NCBI GenBank assembly: GCA_902480035.1 | Contig: CABSRC010000018.1 | Coordinates: forward strand, 1 to 19,413 | Direction: 5' to 3' | DNA from: an uncultured Streptococcus sp. | GTDB lineage: Bacteria; Bacillota; Bacilli; Lactobacillales; Streptococcaceae | Length of the DNA: 19,413 bases | Shown here: positions 6,232 through 13,410 of the stretch, in pieces | Numbering within the stretch: position 1 is the stretch's first letter | How the letters are laid out: every line of letters begins with the position of its first letter | The notes under the pieces: generated by a model | Databases searched by the model: none | What the model was told of the DNA's origin: nothing | The model's input: the letters and a program-made list of their open reading frames with translations, nothing else | Program-made: the position numbers and the translations under genes

Positions 6232-7536
6232 TTATTCCTTCCAAAAGGTCAAGCTCTGAGTAAATCGGTAGTTTGAACTCTTGGTAGACACTGTCGTTTT
6301 GGGATATTTTTCCAGTAATTGTTGGATCTTGTACAAGCCAAGACCGCGGCCATCTCCTTTACTTGAGTAGTCCTTTTCAAAAATTCTCGCCAGATCTATT
6401 TTTTCAGCTTTTGTACTATTTTCAACTATTAAGGTGAGGGAGTTTTCCTCCTGGAGCATGACAAGAGTCAGCTGTGGGTCATCTGATTCAAGACTCGCTT
6501 CAATAGCATTGTCACAAAGGATGGATAAGAAGGTGATGAAATCTAAAACCTCGATGAATAGATCACGAACAGGTTCATCGATCTCGACAGAGATCCCAAT
6601 CCCTTTATTTTGAGCTTCCAACAATTTTGCGGACAGAACACTTTTTACAGCTGGATTTTCGATGTGACTGAGTTTGGCAATATCAAACTTGCTATCGTAA
6701 AATTGTTGGCCACTCTCTCGGAGAACATTCTCATAGACTTCCCTGATCGCATTGAGGTCTTCGTGCTCAATACTTAATTTGAGACTGGTTAAAATATTCA
6801 GGTAATCATGACGAAAGGTACGAATCTCCCCGTAGAGCATTTCGACGTGTTGGCTATAGGTGGCTAACTCCTGCAGTTGCCTATCTTTTTGTTCCAGAAT
6901 CTCTTGTTTCAATCGTTCTTTGGACACTGCATTGAAATACAAGAGCATCACAAAAAACAAAATCAAATAAATACTATTTAACTGTTTCCGCAAAGCATCT
7001 GCATGCGGAATAATATCCTCAAAAACCACCAGACCTACAACACTGAGCAAATACACAAACATGGAAAGATCCATTGGGAGTAAGAAACGATTAAAATACT
7101 GCCGTTGAAAGCCTACTTTTAGATCTGTAAAATCTAGTTTTAACAATTTAGTGATTCCTATATAAACAGGAAAGACCAGCAATTCAAGTAGAGCATCATA
7201 CCAGCTGACAGATGCCTCACGAACAAGTACAATCCCTAGCATCGGAAAGACATAAAAGGCTAAGAGACGCCCAATGAGACTCTCCACGACAACCGGGTAG
7301 AGCCCATAAAAAATGTTCAAGAGGTGTCGTATGTTACGATTTCGATAGAAACTATAGGCAATAAATACTAAGAAATAGCCAAAAAAGCCTACCGGTGGCA
7401 CAAGGGTAAAGACGACTGCAAAGAAGAAAGGGCACAAAAAGAGCCAGCGCCAAGCGAACTCTTGTCTACTGATATGACGATAGATCAGCATGCTGACGAA
7501 GAACTTTAGGTAAGACATTAGAATATCTAACAGCAA
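6232..7536 (-). CDS. GHKL-type sensor histidine kinase (ComD/BlpH/AgrC class)
   Basis: The 434-residue protein has about six to seven hydrophobic segments over residues 5-205, a short coiled coil near 205-235, then a dimerisation/phosphoacceptor block with His243 (RTFRHDYLNIL). A GHKL ATPase follows: N-box CDNAIEAS at 341-348 and G-box GDGRGLGL at 394-401. This is the architecture of HPK10 peptide-pheromone receptors. The start is TTG at 7536 (GGGAGAAGGAA before it), 13 bases after the regulator stop; an ATG 18 bases inside is less well placed. With the upstream regulator it forms a quorum-sensing pair most like BlpRH or SilAB. No double-glycine pheromone gene was found in the window. Confidence 0.85.
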   Translation of the reverse strand: MLLDILMSYLKFFVSMLIYRHISRQEFAWRWLFLCPFFFAVVFTLVPPVGFFGYFLVFIAYSFYRNRNIRHLLNIFYGLYPVVVESLIGRLLAFYVFPMLGIVLVREASVSWYDALLELLVFPVYIGITKLLKLDFTDLKVGFQRQYFNRFLLPMDLSMFVYLLSVVGLVVFEDIIPHADALRKQLNSIYLILFFVMLLYFNAVSKERLKQEILEQKDRQLQELATYSQHVEMLYGEIRTFRHDYLNILTSLKLSIEHEDLNAIREVYENVLRESGQQFYDSKFDIAKLSHIENPAVKSVLSAKLLEAQNKGIGISVEIDEPVRDLFIEVLDFITFLSILCDNAIEASLESDDPQLTLVMLQEENSLTLIVENSTKAEKIDLARIFEKDYSSKGDGRGLGLYKIQQLLEKYPKTTVSTKSSNYRFTQSLTFWKE

Positions 7537-7549
7537 TTCCTTCTCCCTT

Positions 7550-8284
7550 CTATTTTTTCAAATCTTCCAGTAAGCCTCTATACTTGGTCCGTGAGATCAA
7601 GCAATTGTCCCCATTTTCAAAAAAAGCTTTCTTGGCTTCCTTATCAATCTTCGTAATATTTTGTGGATTCACCACAAAGGAGCGGTGGCACCGATACAAG
7701 CGGGGATCTGCTTTTTCGATATCGGCAATACTAGCGTAAAATTCCAAGCGCTCATCCTGGGTGTGTAAAATGACCTTGTGAATAGTTGGAGACGTTTCAA
7801 CATACAAAATCTTATTAAAGGGAACTTGTACACGCGCCATCGCACTCTCAAATGTAAAAGCATCTTGTGCAATCGTGGTCCCAGCTTGCTCCAAGGTATA
7901 ATCGATGGCTGAGCTGATTCTCTCTCTGAACTCTTCCTCACCCAGCGTTTTATCGATAAAATCCAAGGCGGCTACTTTGTACTGAAAGGTAATGGGCATG
8001 AATTCAGAGTGAGTGGTGACAAAGACAATGGTCGCATGGGGGTCTTTCTTACGAATCTCTTTTGCAATCTCCAGACCTTTTTTCTCCTCACCTTTAATCT
8101 CGATATCTAAAAAGAATAGGTGATGAGCGCCTCTCTCTGTGATAGCATCTAGCAACTGGCTTGATTTCCCAAACACTTCTGGCGCTTTGCATTGCAAGGA
8201 CTTCTGAGCGATAAGTTCCTGCAAGACCGATTCGATTCGTGATTGCTGGATCCACTCATCTTCTAACACAAAAATCTTCAACAA
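7550..8284 (-). CDS. LytTR-family response regulator (BlpR/ComE-like)
   Basis: The receiver domain has Glu/Asp at the N-terminal acidic pocket (VLEDEW), the phosphoacceptor in FLDIEIKGEEKKG (Asp about residue 60), TTHSEF and the DFIDK lysine. A C-terminal LytTR DNA-binding domain covers about 140-244. The phrases VFGKSSQLL, GAHHLFFLDIEI and IVFVTTHSEFMP are very close to what I recall of BlpR/SilA. The start chosen is TTG at 8284, giving MLKIFVLED, 8 bases after AAGGAG. A GTG at 8293 overlaps that ribosome site and is less likely; TTG at 8281 is also possible. It precedes the kinase gene, and its extended -10 is at 8319-8327. Confidence 0.88.
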   Translation of the reverse strand: MLKIFVLEDEWIQQSRIESVLQELIAQKSLQCKAPEVFGKSSQLLDAITERGAHHLFFLDIEIKGEEKKGLEIAKEIRKKDPHATIVFVTTHSEFMPITFQYKVAALDFIDKTLGEEEFRERISSAIDYTLEQAGTTIAQDAFTFESAMARVQVPFNKILYVETSPTIHKVILHTQDERLEFYASIADIEKADPRLYRCHRSFVVNPQNITKIDKEAKKAFFENGDNCLISRTKYRGLLEDLKK

Positions 8285-8318
8285 AGTCTTCACTCCTTCC
8301 CCTCGACGAATATGTTCT

Positions 8319-8327
8319 ATTTTACCA
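8319..8327 (-). promoter_or_regulatory. Extended -10 promoter of the two-component operon
   Basis: TGgTAAAAT on the minus strand, about 35 bp before the chosen start. The -35 is weak. Confidence 0.5.
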
Positions 8328-8396
8328 TAAATAATAGCTGCTGAGCCACTCTTTCAAAGTAGACTCAAAAGGCATTCTATCTTTTTCTCCTTAACA

Positions 8397-8428
8397 AGAA
8401 AAAACTCTCCCGGAGGAATCCGGAAGAG
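8397..8428 (-). terminator. Rho-independent terminator upstream of the response regulator gene
   Basis: On the minus strand CTCTTCCGGA-ttcc-TCCGGGAGAG is followed by TTTTTTC. The 10-bp stem has one G-T pair. Its orientation shows that something upstream (8430-8800) is transcribed leftward and ends here. Confidence 0.8.
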
Positions 8429-8600
8429 CTTGCGCAAGGGGAATTTGAAAAATATTTTTTAATATGAAAAAGGTCGATAAAATCTACACTATGTTCAAAC
8501 TCTCATTTTACTAACAGCGATATTACGATCAAGTTTTATTGTCAATAGACATGTATGTGGGAAGTTCTCCCCTTGCAACAATGTAGACCTGTGATCTACT
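8397..8600 (-). ncRNA. Candidate ~200-nt small RNA
   Basis: A -10-like TATACT lies at 8607-8612 (minus) and the terminator ends at about 8397, bounding a roughly 200-nt transcript with no credible protein. The 5' end can form GTAGAT-cacag-GTCTAC (8583-8599). A 9-bp long-range pairing GCAAGGGGA/TCCCCTTGC (8568-8576 with 8434-8442) closes the molecule, which also has a palindromic CTTGCGCAAG before the terminator. Size and a closing long-range stem are compatible with 6S RNA or a FasX-like regulatory RNA beside a two-component system. I cannot assign it to a family. The -35 is poor. Confidence 0.4.
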
Positions 8601-8606
8601 CTTAAT

Positions 8607-8612
8607 AGTATA
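8607..8612 (-). promoter_or_regulatory. -10 element of the candidate small RNA
   Basis: TATACT on the minus strand. The hexamer 17 bp upstream is CTGATT, matching the -35 consensus at only three positions. Confidence 0.35.
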
Positions 8613-8819
8613 CACTAGAATTATTACAAAATCAGTTAATTTGTATTGCAATTTGTTGGCAAATATTCCTCCGCCTGAAAACACAACAAACGCTTGATTC
8701 CCAAGCATCTACGCAAGTCCTCTTTAACTAGTATTTATCATTTCTGTTACAAAATTTAAAATAAAAATATTATTCCATGGCAAAAGGAGCCAGTAAGCAT
8801 CACAACTTATAACAAGAAA

Positions 8820-9011
8820 AAGGGGCTGGGAAAAAGGGGCTGGGAAAAAGTCCTAGCCTCTCAATTGTCTTTGGATTGTCGGGCAAGACGCAGTGGTTGA
8901 GTGGGCTCTACTACGCTGATTTCATCAGCTTTTACAGCCCTACTCAACTGTGCGGAGGTGGGACGACGAAATCGAATTCTAACGAATTACCGATTTCTGT
9001 CCCACTCTCTT
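8820..9011. repeat. ~180-bp three-hairpin repeat, copy 3, with internal tandem duplication
   Basis: It has the same orientation as copy 2 and is nearly identical to copy 1 over its core. The terminator-like end is altered: ggggctgggaaaaa is duplicated in tandem (about 8822-8849), so the third hairpin is degraded and offset. It occupies part of the 927-bp gap between the response regulator and groEL. Confidence 0.9.
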
Positions 9012-9109
9012 TGAGCTAGTAAGATGATTAGCCAGGCTGCACAATAGCGGCCGGCGTCAAATGATGAGAGGCAAAACCTCAATCATTTGTAGCAGTTACG
9101 ACAGAAAAT
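9012..9109. other. Gap downstream of repeat copy 3, possible coding relic
   Basis: It contains an imperfect hairpin CAAATGAT...ATCATTTG (9058-9065 and 9082-9089). A plus-strand open stretch (reading LARLHNSGRRQMMRGKTSII and so on to TAA at about 9109) has no start and is directly followed by a terminator. It may be the 3' remnant of a gene cut by the repeat. Confidence 0.2.
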
Positions 9110-9140
9110 AAAGAAGGCCGATCTTGCCTTCTTTGTTTTC
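9110..9140. terminator. Terminator downstream of groEL
   Basis: AAAGAAGGC (9110-9118) and GCCTTCTTT (9126-9134) form a 9-bp stem with T-rich sequence on both sides. It is the probable end of the leftward groES-groEL transcript. Confidence 0.7.
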
Positions 9141-9143
9141 TTA

Positions 9144-9224
9144 GTAAGACACTTCGGCAAGGCACCATAGTGCTTGCCGTAGCCTAATGAGGTGTTTCAG
9201 CACCCTTTAGGCTAAGTGTCTTAC
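9144..9224 (-). other. Three-way-junction structure at the groEL stop codon
   Basis: An outer 11-bp stem, GTAAGACACTT/AAGTGTCTTAC (9144-9154 with 9214-9224), includes the groEL stop codon. It encloses two hairpins: CGGCAAG/CTTGCCG (9155-9179, with inner CAC/GTG) and AGCCTAA/TTAGGCT (9181-9213, with inner GGTG/CACC). It precedes the terminator. It could be a 3' mRNA stabiliser or a small inserted element with terminal repeats. Confidence 0.6.
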
Positions 9225-10846
9225 ATCATCCCGCCCATCATGCTTGGATCCATTCCTGGTCCTGCTGGGGCTGCTGGTTCTGGTTTGTTGGCTACGACTG
9301 CTTCAGTTGTTAAAATGAGGCTAGCAACGGAAGCGGCGTTTTGAAGGGCTGAACGGCTCACTTTGACAGGATCGATAATTCCTGCATCAATCATATTCAC
9401 CCATTCACCTGTTGCAGCATTGAAGCCTGTTCCGACTTCGGCATTTTTCAAGCGATCAATCACAATAGATCCTTCGTAACCAGCATTGTGAGCAATTTGG
9501 CGAACTGGCTCTTCCAAAGCACGCAGAACGATATTGCGTCCGGTCGCTTCATCCCCTTCCAATTCAAGGGCTGCGACTGCAGAGATGACATTGACAAGTG
9601 CTGTACCACCTCCGGCAACGATCCCTTCTTCAACGGCTGCGCGAGTCGCATTAAGGGCATCTTCGATACGGAGTTTCATTTCTTTCAATTCTGTTTCTGT
9701 TGCAGCACCGACCTTAATCACGGCAACACCGCCAGACAATTTAGCCAAACGTTCTTGTAATTTTTCACGGTCAAATTCAGATGTTGTGGTTTCGATTTGT
9801 GACTTGATGACAGCAACACGGTTAGCAATCGCTTCTGGGTTACCAGAACCTTCGACAATGACAGTGCTGTCTTTATCAACTGAAACTTTAGCTGCTTGGC
9901 CAAGTGCTTCAATGGTTGCATCTTTCAATTCCAAACCAAGATCGTCTGTAATGACTGTACCACCTGTCAAGATGGCAATGTCTTCTAACATGGCTTTGCG
10001 GCGATCTCCAAATCCTGGCGCCTTAACAGCTACGACATTAAAGGTACCGCGGATCTTGTTCAAGACAAGTGTTGGAAGAGCTTCGCCATCGACATCATCA
10101 GCGATGATCAAGAGTGGACGGTTGCTTTGAAGAATGCTTTCCAACAATGGCAAGATTTCTTGGATATTTGAAATCTTCTTGTCAGTGATCAAAATGTATG
10201 GATTTTCAAGGTCTGCCACCATTTTTTCATTATCAGTGACCATGTATTGTGAAAGGTAACCACGGTCAAACTGCATTCCTTCAACGACTTCCAGTTCTGT
10301 CTCCATTCCACGAGACTCTTCAATCGTGATAACTCCATCTTTGCCAACTTTTTCCATGGCCTCAGAGATGTACTCACCGACTTTTTCAGAACGAGAAGAC
10401 ACAGCAGCTACTTGAGCAATCGCTTCCTTGCTCGATACTGGGATCGCATTGTTTTTCAAAGCTTCTACTGCTGTTGCAACAGCAGTCTCAATCCCACGAC
10501 GGATGCCAATTGGATTAGCACCTGCAGTGACGTTTTTGATTCCTTCACGGACGATGGCTTGAGTCAAAACCGTTGCAGTTGTTGTACCGTCACCTGCGAT
10601 ATCATTGGTCTTAGAAGCCACTTCTGACACCAATTTAGCACCCATATTTTCAAAATGGTCTTCCAATTCGATTTCTTTTGCGATGGTCACCCCATCATTT
10701 GTGATCAAGGGTGAACCAAATGATTTTTCAAGAACCACATTGCGACCTTTAGGGCCCAACGTAACTTTCACTGTATCTGCTAAGACATCGACACCACGGA
10801 CCATTGCAGAACGTGCATCAGATGAAAATTTAATATCTTTTGCCAT
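9221..10846 (-). CDS. groEL: Chaperonin GroEL (Hsp60)
   Basis: The full-length 541-residue chaperonin begins MAKDIKFSSDARSAM and keeps the ATP-site motifs VTLGPKGRNV (about 28-37), DGVTIAKEI and GDGTTTATVL (about 86-95), plus the conserved apical and C-terminal equatorial sequence (GIVAGGGTAL). It ends with the GMDPSMMGGMM Gly/Met tail that projects into the cavity. It assembles as a double heptamer that, with GroES and ATP, folds cytosolic proteins. It is the second gene of the groES-groEL operon (21 bp gap, AAGAGGTAAGAGAA ribosome site) under the CIRCE operator. The stop codon lies inside an unusual multi-hairpin structure. Confidence 0.99.
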   Translation of the reverse strand: MAKDIKFSSDARSAMVRGVDVLADTVKVTLGPKGRNVVLEKSFGSPLITNDGVTIAKEIELEDHFENMGAKLVSEVASKTNDIAGDGTTTATVLTQAIVREGIKNVTAGANPIGIRRGIETAVATAVEALKNNAIPVSSKEAIAQVAAVSSRSEKVGEYISEAMEKVGKDGVITIEESRGMETELEVVEGMQFDRGYLSQYMVTDNEKMVADLENPYILITDKKISNIQEILPLLESILQSNRPLLIIADDVDGEALPTLVLNKIRGTFNVVAVKAPGFGDRRKAMLEDIAILTGGTVITDDLGLELKDATIEALGQAAKVSVDKDSTVIVEGSGNPEAIANRVAVIKSQIETTTSEFDREKLQERLAKLSGGVAVIKVGAATETELKEMKLRIEDALNATRAAVEEGIVAGGGTALVNVISAVAALELEGDEATGRNIVLRALEEPVRQIAHNAGYEGSIVIDRLKNAEVGTGFNAATGEWVNMIDAGIIDPVKVSRSALQNAASVASLILTTEAVVANKPEPAAPAGPGMDPSMMGGMM

Positions 10847-10867
10847 TTCTCTTACCTCTTTCTTCTC

Positions 10868-11149
10868 TTACTCTACAATTGCAAGAATGTTTGCTGTTCC
10901 AACGATGGTGTAGGTTTCTTCCCCATCTTTAACTTCAATTCCTGCATGGCTTTCAACCAAAACGTGGTCTCCTGCTTTTACAGCTGGAGCAATGAGTTCG
11001 CCACTTAGGGTACGCACACCTTCGCCAACGGCCACTACTTCAGCTGTTTTTGTATCGGCCTTGCTCGCACCTGCGAGGACAAAACCTCCAACAGTCTGTT
11101 CTTTTTCTTCTACTTTTAAGACCACACGGTCTCCTAATGGTTTTAACAT
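10868..11149 (-). CDS. groES: Co-chaperonin GroES (Hsp10)
   Basis: The start chosen is the ATG at 11149, 7 bases after GGAGG, giving MLKPLGDRVVLKVEEKEQ and 93 residues. The ATG at 11155 lies only 1-2 bases from the ribosome site. It has the signature PLGDRVVLK, a mobile loop (EKEQTVGGFVLAGASK, about residues 15-32) that binds GroEL, and the roof/base motif AGDHVLVESHAGIEVK. It forms the heptameric lid of the GroEL cage. It is the first gene of the operon, with a sigma-A promoter and CIRCE upstream, so it should be repressed by HrcA and induced by heat and misfolded protein. Confidence 0.98.
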   Translation of the reverse strand: MLKPLGDRVVLKVEEKEQTVGGFVLAGASKADTKTAEVVAVGEGVRTLSGELIAPAVKAGDHVLVESHAGIEVKDGEETYTIVGTANILAIVE

Positions 11150-11171
11150 GTTCATTCCTCCATACGTGTTT

Positions 11172-11198
11172 TTAGCACTCTCTATACGTAAGTGCTAA
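11172..11198 (-). promoter_or_regulatory. CIRCE operator (HrcA site)
   Basis: TTAGCACTC-N9-AAGTGCTAA differs from the consensus TTAGCACTC-N9-GAGTGCTAA at one base. It lies just downstream of the -10 and upstream of groES, the standard position for HrcA repression. Confidence 0.95.
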
Positions 11199-11209
11199 CT
11201 TATGTTTCT

Positions 11210-11237
11210 ATTGTATCACTTGGTCAGAAATAGTCAA
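11210..11237 (-). promoter_or_regulatory. groES-groEL promoter
   Basis: On the minus strand, a -35 TTGACT (11232-11237) and a -10 TACAAT (11210-11215) with a 16-bp spacer, immediately upstream of CIRCE. Confidence 0.8.
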
Positions 11238-11270
11238 GAAAAAAACACCTCAAAAATAGATGAGATGTTT
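11238..11270 (-). terminator. Terminator of the lev operon
   Basis: On the minus strand AAACATCTCA-tctatttt-TGAGGTGTTT is followed by a T-run, directly after the levX stop and abutting the groES -35. Confidence 0.8.
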
Positions 11271-11278
11271 CTAAAATA

Positions 11279-11572
11279 TCAATTTAAAATTGTCAATTTT
11301 TGATTGAAATCGTCGATCACTTTTTGAAGATTGATCCGCCCGCGGTAGATGCCATATCCAAAAACAATCATGCCTAAAATTCCAACCAAGGCTAGTAAAA
11401 TCCCGAGGATCAAGAGTGGGAGGAAACTTTTGTGAAAGAGATAGATCAATACCACACCAATACTGGCAATGATAAAGAGTAAGCTGAACCAACGACCAAG
11501 GTTTTCAAGCATGTGGCGTTGGTACTTGATTTCTGTTTCATATCCATTGACAAGTTCTTGTTTTGTAACCAT
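11279..11572 (-). CDS. levX: Small two-TM membrane protein, LevX-like
   Basis: The start chosen is the ATG at 11572 (MVTKQELVNGYETEIKYQRH), 6 bases after AAGGAGG; longer frames to 11623 run back through a hairpin and are rejected. The 97-residue protein has a charged N-terminus, two hydrophobic helices at about 27-45 and 48-71 and a cytoplasmic-looking tail (INLQKVIDDFNQKL). Its place after EIID matches levX of the S. mutans levDEFGX operon; the function of LevX is not known to me. It lies behind a 14-bp-arm hairpin whose loop can pair with its ribosome site, so its expression may be held below that of the PTS genes. Confidence 0.65.
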   Translation of the reverse strand: MVTKQELVNGYETEIKYQRHMLENLGRWFSLLFIIASIGVVLIYLFHKSFLPLLILGILLALVGILGMIVFGYGIYRGRINLQKVIDDFNQKLTILN

Positions 11573-11592
11573 GGGATTCCTCCTTATAAAAA

Positions 11593-11639
11593 TTGAGAAT
11601 GAAGTGCAAGTAAAGGAGGTCAATTCACTTCATTCTCAA
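11593..11639 (-). promoter_or_regulatory. Intercistronic hairpin between levG and levX with anti-Shine-Dalgarno loop
   Basis: Perfect 14-bp arms (TTGAGAATGAAGTG / CACTTCATTCTCAA) enclose a 19-base loop and are followed on the minus strand by TTTTTATA, so this is a likely partial terminator. The loop contains CCTCCTT (11613-11619), the exact complement of the levX ribosome site AAGGAGG (11579-11585). Confidence 0.75.
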
Positions 11640-11673
11640 AAACTCCTACTAGCAAATTCGTTTTTTCTTTTCC

Positions 11674-12510
11674 TTAGTATTTAAGATGTGGGTCGAAGAT
11701 ACCAAGGGCAACACCGATCAAAGCAACTACAACGAGAAGTAACATAACTTTGTTTGGTGAAATTTTTTTCTTAGACATCAACCACCAGCAAAGAGTGATG
11801 AAGGCTGCTGTCAAGAGACCTGGATAAACACCATCGATCTTTTCTTGGATGTTCAAGAAGACTTTTCCTTCAGAATTCTTGAATTGAAGGGCTGTTGTAA
11901 CAGATACCCAAGTAGCTGCTACGGCACCGATAACCATACCACCGACAACGCTGATCGCTTTACGAAGAGCTTGTCCTTTTGGTCCTACAAGGAATTCAAC
12001 GGCTTTATCCCCTAATTGGTAACCTTTGAAGAAGGCAAAGCGCATACCAAAGTAGACTAAGAGGTTCCATACGACGATGTAGAAGAGAGCACCAGCGACG
12101 TTACCACCTTTAGAAAGACCAAGGGCAATCCCTAAGAGAACTGGGATCAAGGTACCAACAACCAATGAGTCACCAATACCAGCGATTGGTCCCATCAAAC
12201 CGGCACGCATACCGTTGATGGTTTCGCCATCCACTGCATCTCCGTTTGCACGCGCTTCTTCCAAACCAGCTGTGATCCCTACAACAAGAGATCCAAGTTG
12301 TGGTTCAGTGTTGAAGAAGGCCGTATAGGTTTGCATAGCATCCTTTTGTTCCTCTTTTGTGTCATACATTTCTTCTACGATTGGAAGCATAGAAGTCAAG
12401 TACCCGAAGGTTTGCATATGTTCTTGAGAGAAACAAGTCAAATGACCATAATACCAATGATGGAATGCTTTTGCTAATGTTTTCTTTGAAATTTTCTTTC
12501 TATCAGCCAT
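11674..12510 (-). CDS. levG: PTS mannose/fructose/sorbose family EIID component
   Basis: The start chosen is the ATG at 12510 (MADRKKISKKTL), after GAGGAGG with a 9-base spacer and 1 base after the EIIC stop; the 285-residue frame from 12531 includes the ribosome site. The 278-residue membrane subunit shows EIID hallmarks: FHHWYYGHLTCFSQEHMQTFGYLTSMLP near the N-terminus, then GLEEARANGD and INGMRAGLMGPIAGIGDSL, with C-terminal membrane helices. Together with EIIC it forms the sugar channel; phosphoryl transfer comes from EIIB. It is part of a levDEFG-type operon, whose S. mutans counterpart takes up fructose and mannose. Confidence 0.92.
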   Translation of the reverse strand: MADRKKISKKTLAKAFHHWYYGHLTCFSQEHMQTFGYLTSMLPIVEEMYDTKEEQKDAMQTYTAFFNTEPQLGSLVVGITAGLEEARANGDAVDGETINGMRAGLMGPIAGIGDSLVVGTLIPVLLGIALGLSKGGNVAGALFYIVVWNLLVYFGMRFAFFKGYQLGDKAVEFLVGPKGQALRKAISVVGGMVIGAVAATWVSVTTALQFKNSEGKVFLNIQEKIDGVYPGLLTAAFITLCWWLMSKKKISPNKVMLLLVVVALIGVALGIFDPHLKY

Positions 12511-12511
12511 T

Positions 12512-13354
12512 TTAAATATCCTCCTCATCATCGTCTTGGTCCACCACTCCGGCTGGAGCAGCTTTCATCGATTTGATCACTTCAAGTTCATAGTAGATTA
12601 CTGCAAAGATTAATGAAACAACGGCACTGGATACCAAGTTCAATCCGAGAGATTTTGCCAAGGTAAATCCAACAAAGAATGGAATGAAGTCAGTTGCTTC
12701 TGTAACAATTTGTTTCAACAAGATGGCAATACCGACACATGGGAGAAGAGCACCGACTGTAAAGAGGGCTTTCATCCAGTAACCATCCATAGGAAGGTAT
12801 TGTTTCATCAAATCAACCATGTTTTCACCGTATTTGGTGATAATCATTGTTGGAAGGAAAGAGAAGAGGAAGTGAGAGATCCAAGGGTAAACCCAGTCAA
12901 CTGCGTAGAGTTTTTTGAAGTTTCCTTCTTCAACGGCTTTCCAACCAATGTGTTGCCAAACCAAGTTCATAGTAGCGGTACCGTAGAAAAGAACTGTACC
13001 AATTGTCCCAACGGCTGCACCGATTGGAGCTGCAGCTGCGGCGATTCCTGCTTCATCTGTGATGTTATTAGCATGCACAAACAAGATAGCAAGAGGAACA
13101 CCGATGTAAGAGATGGCACGCACATCGGCAGATACGGTACCACCAGGTGTTACCAAGGCGATATAAACGACTTGAAGGGCAACCCCGACCATAATACCGG
13201 TTGTCACATCTCCAAGAATTAAACCTGAAATCAACCCACCGATCAAAGGACGACCGAGTGTATAGTTCCCGATACTGGAACCTCCCATACCAGGCATTGA
13301 AGACAAGCTGGCGAAAATACCAAGCAAGATTGCTTGAATCCATGAAATTGTCAT
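12512..13354 (-). CDS. levF: PTS mannose/fructose/sorbose family EIIC component
   Basis: This 280-residue polytopic membrane protein has the EII-Sor sequence features: ILLGIFASLSSMPGMGGSSIGNYTLGRPLIGGLISGLILGD near the N-terminus (quoted here in family terms, residues 9-49), then VALQVVYIALVTPGGTVSADVRAISYIG at about 57-84. It ends in an acidic tail (DQDDDEEDI). It forms the substrate translocation unit with EIID. AAGGAGC precedes the ATG and sits in the loop of a small ACAAAC/GTTTGT stem. A further hairpin (13389-13408) separates it from the EIIB gene and may mark an mRNA processing or stability boundary. Confidence 0.93.
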   Translation of the reverse strand: MTISWIQAILLGIFASLSSMPGMGGSSIGNYTLGRPLIGGLISGLILGDVTTGIMVGVALQVVYIALVTPGGTVSADVRAISYIGVPLAILFVHANNITDEAGIAAAAAPIGAAVGTIGTVLFYGTATMNLVWQHIGWKAVEEGNFKKLYAVDWVYPWISHFLFSFLPTMIITKYGENMVDLMKQYLPMDGYWMKALFTVGALLPCVGIAILLKQIVTEATDFIPFFVGFTLAKSLGLNLVSSAVVSLIFAVIYYELEVIKSMKAAPAGVVDQDDDEEDI

Positions 13355-13388
13355 AACAAACGCTCCTTTTGTTTGTAAATTTATTTAC

Positions 13389-13408
13389 CTAACAGATCAG
13401 ACTGTTAG
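13389..13408 (-). other. Hairpin between EIIB and EIIC genes
   Basis: CTAACAG (13389-13395) and CTGTTAG (13402-13408) form a 7-bp stem with a 6-base loop, directly after the levE stop and without a T-run. It is probably an mRNA stability element rather than a terminator. Confidence 0.5.
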
Positions 13409-13410
13409 TT

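Noticed and set aside
8529..8708. 59-codon minus-strand frame with an internal SGGG that could suggest a double-glycine pheromone
   Set aside because: The leader is not of the usual type (no LS/EL pattern before GG), the ribosome site is 10 bases away, and a promoter-like -10 lies inside it. The small RNA is a better reading.
9534..10130. 198-codon plus-strand frame
   Set aside because: Antisense shadow of groEL; serine/alanine-rich from the complementary codons.
12710..13222. 170-codon plus-strand frame
   Set aside because: Antisense shadow of the EIIC gene with no translation signals.
13363..13380. Ribosome site of levF inside a small ACAAAC/GTTTGT stem as a thermosensor
   Set aside because: Six weak base pairs with the ribosome site in the open loop would not block translation.
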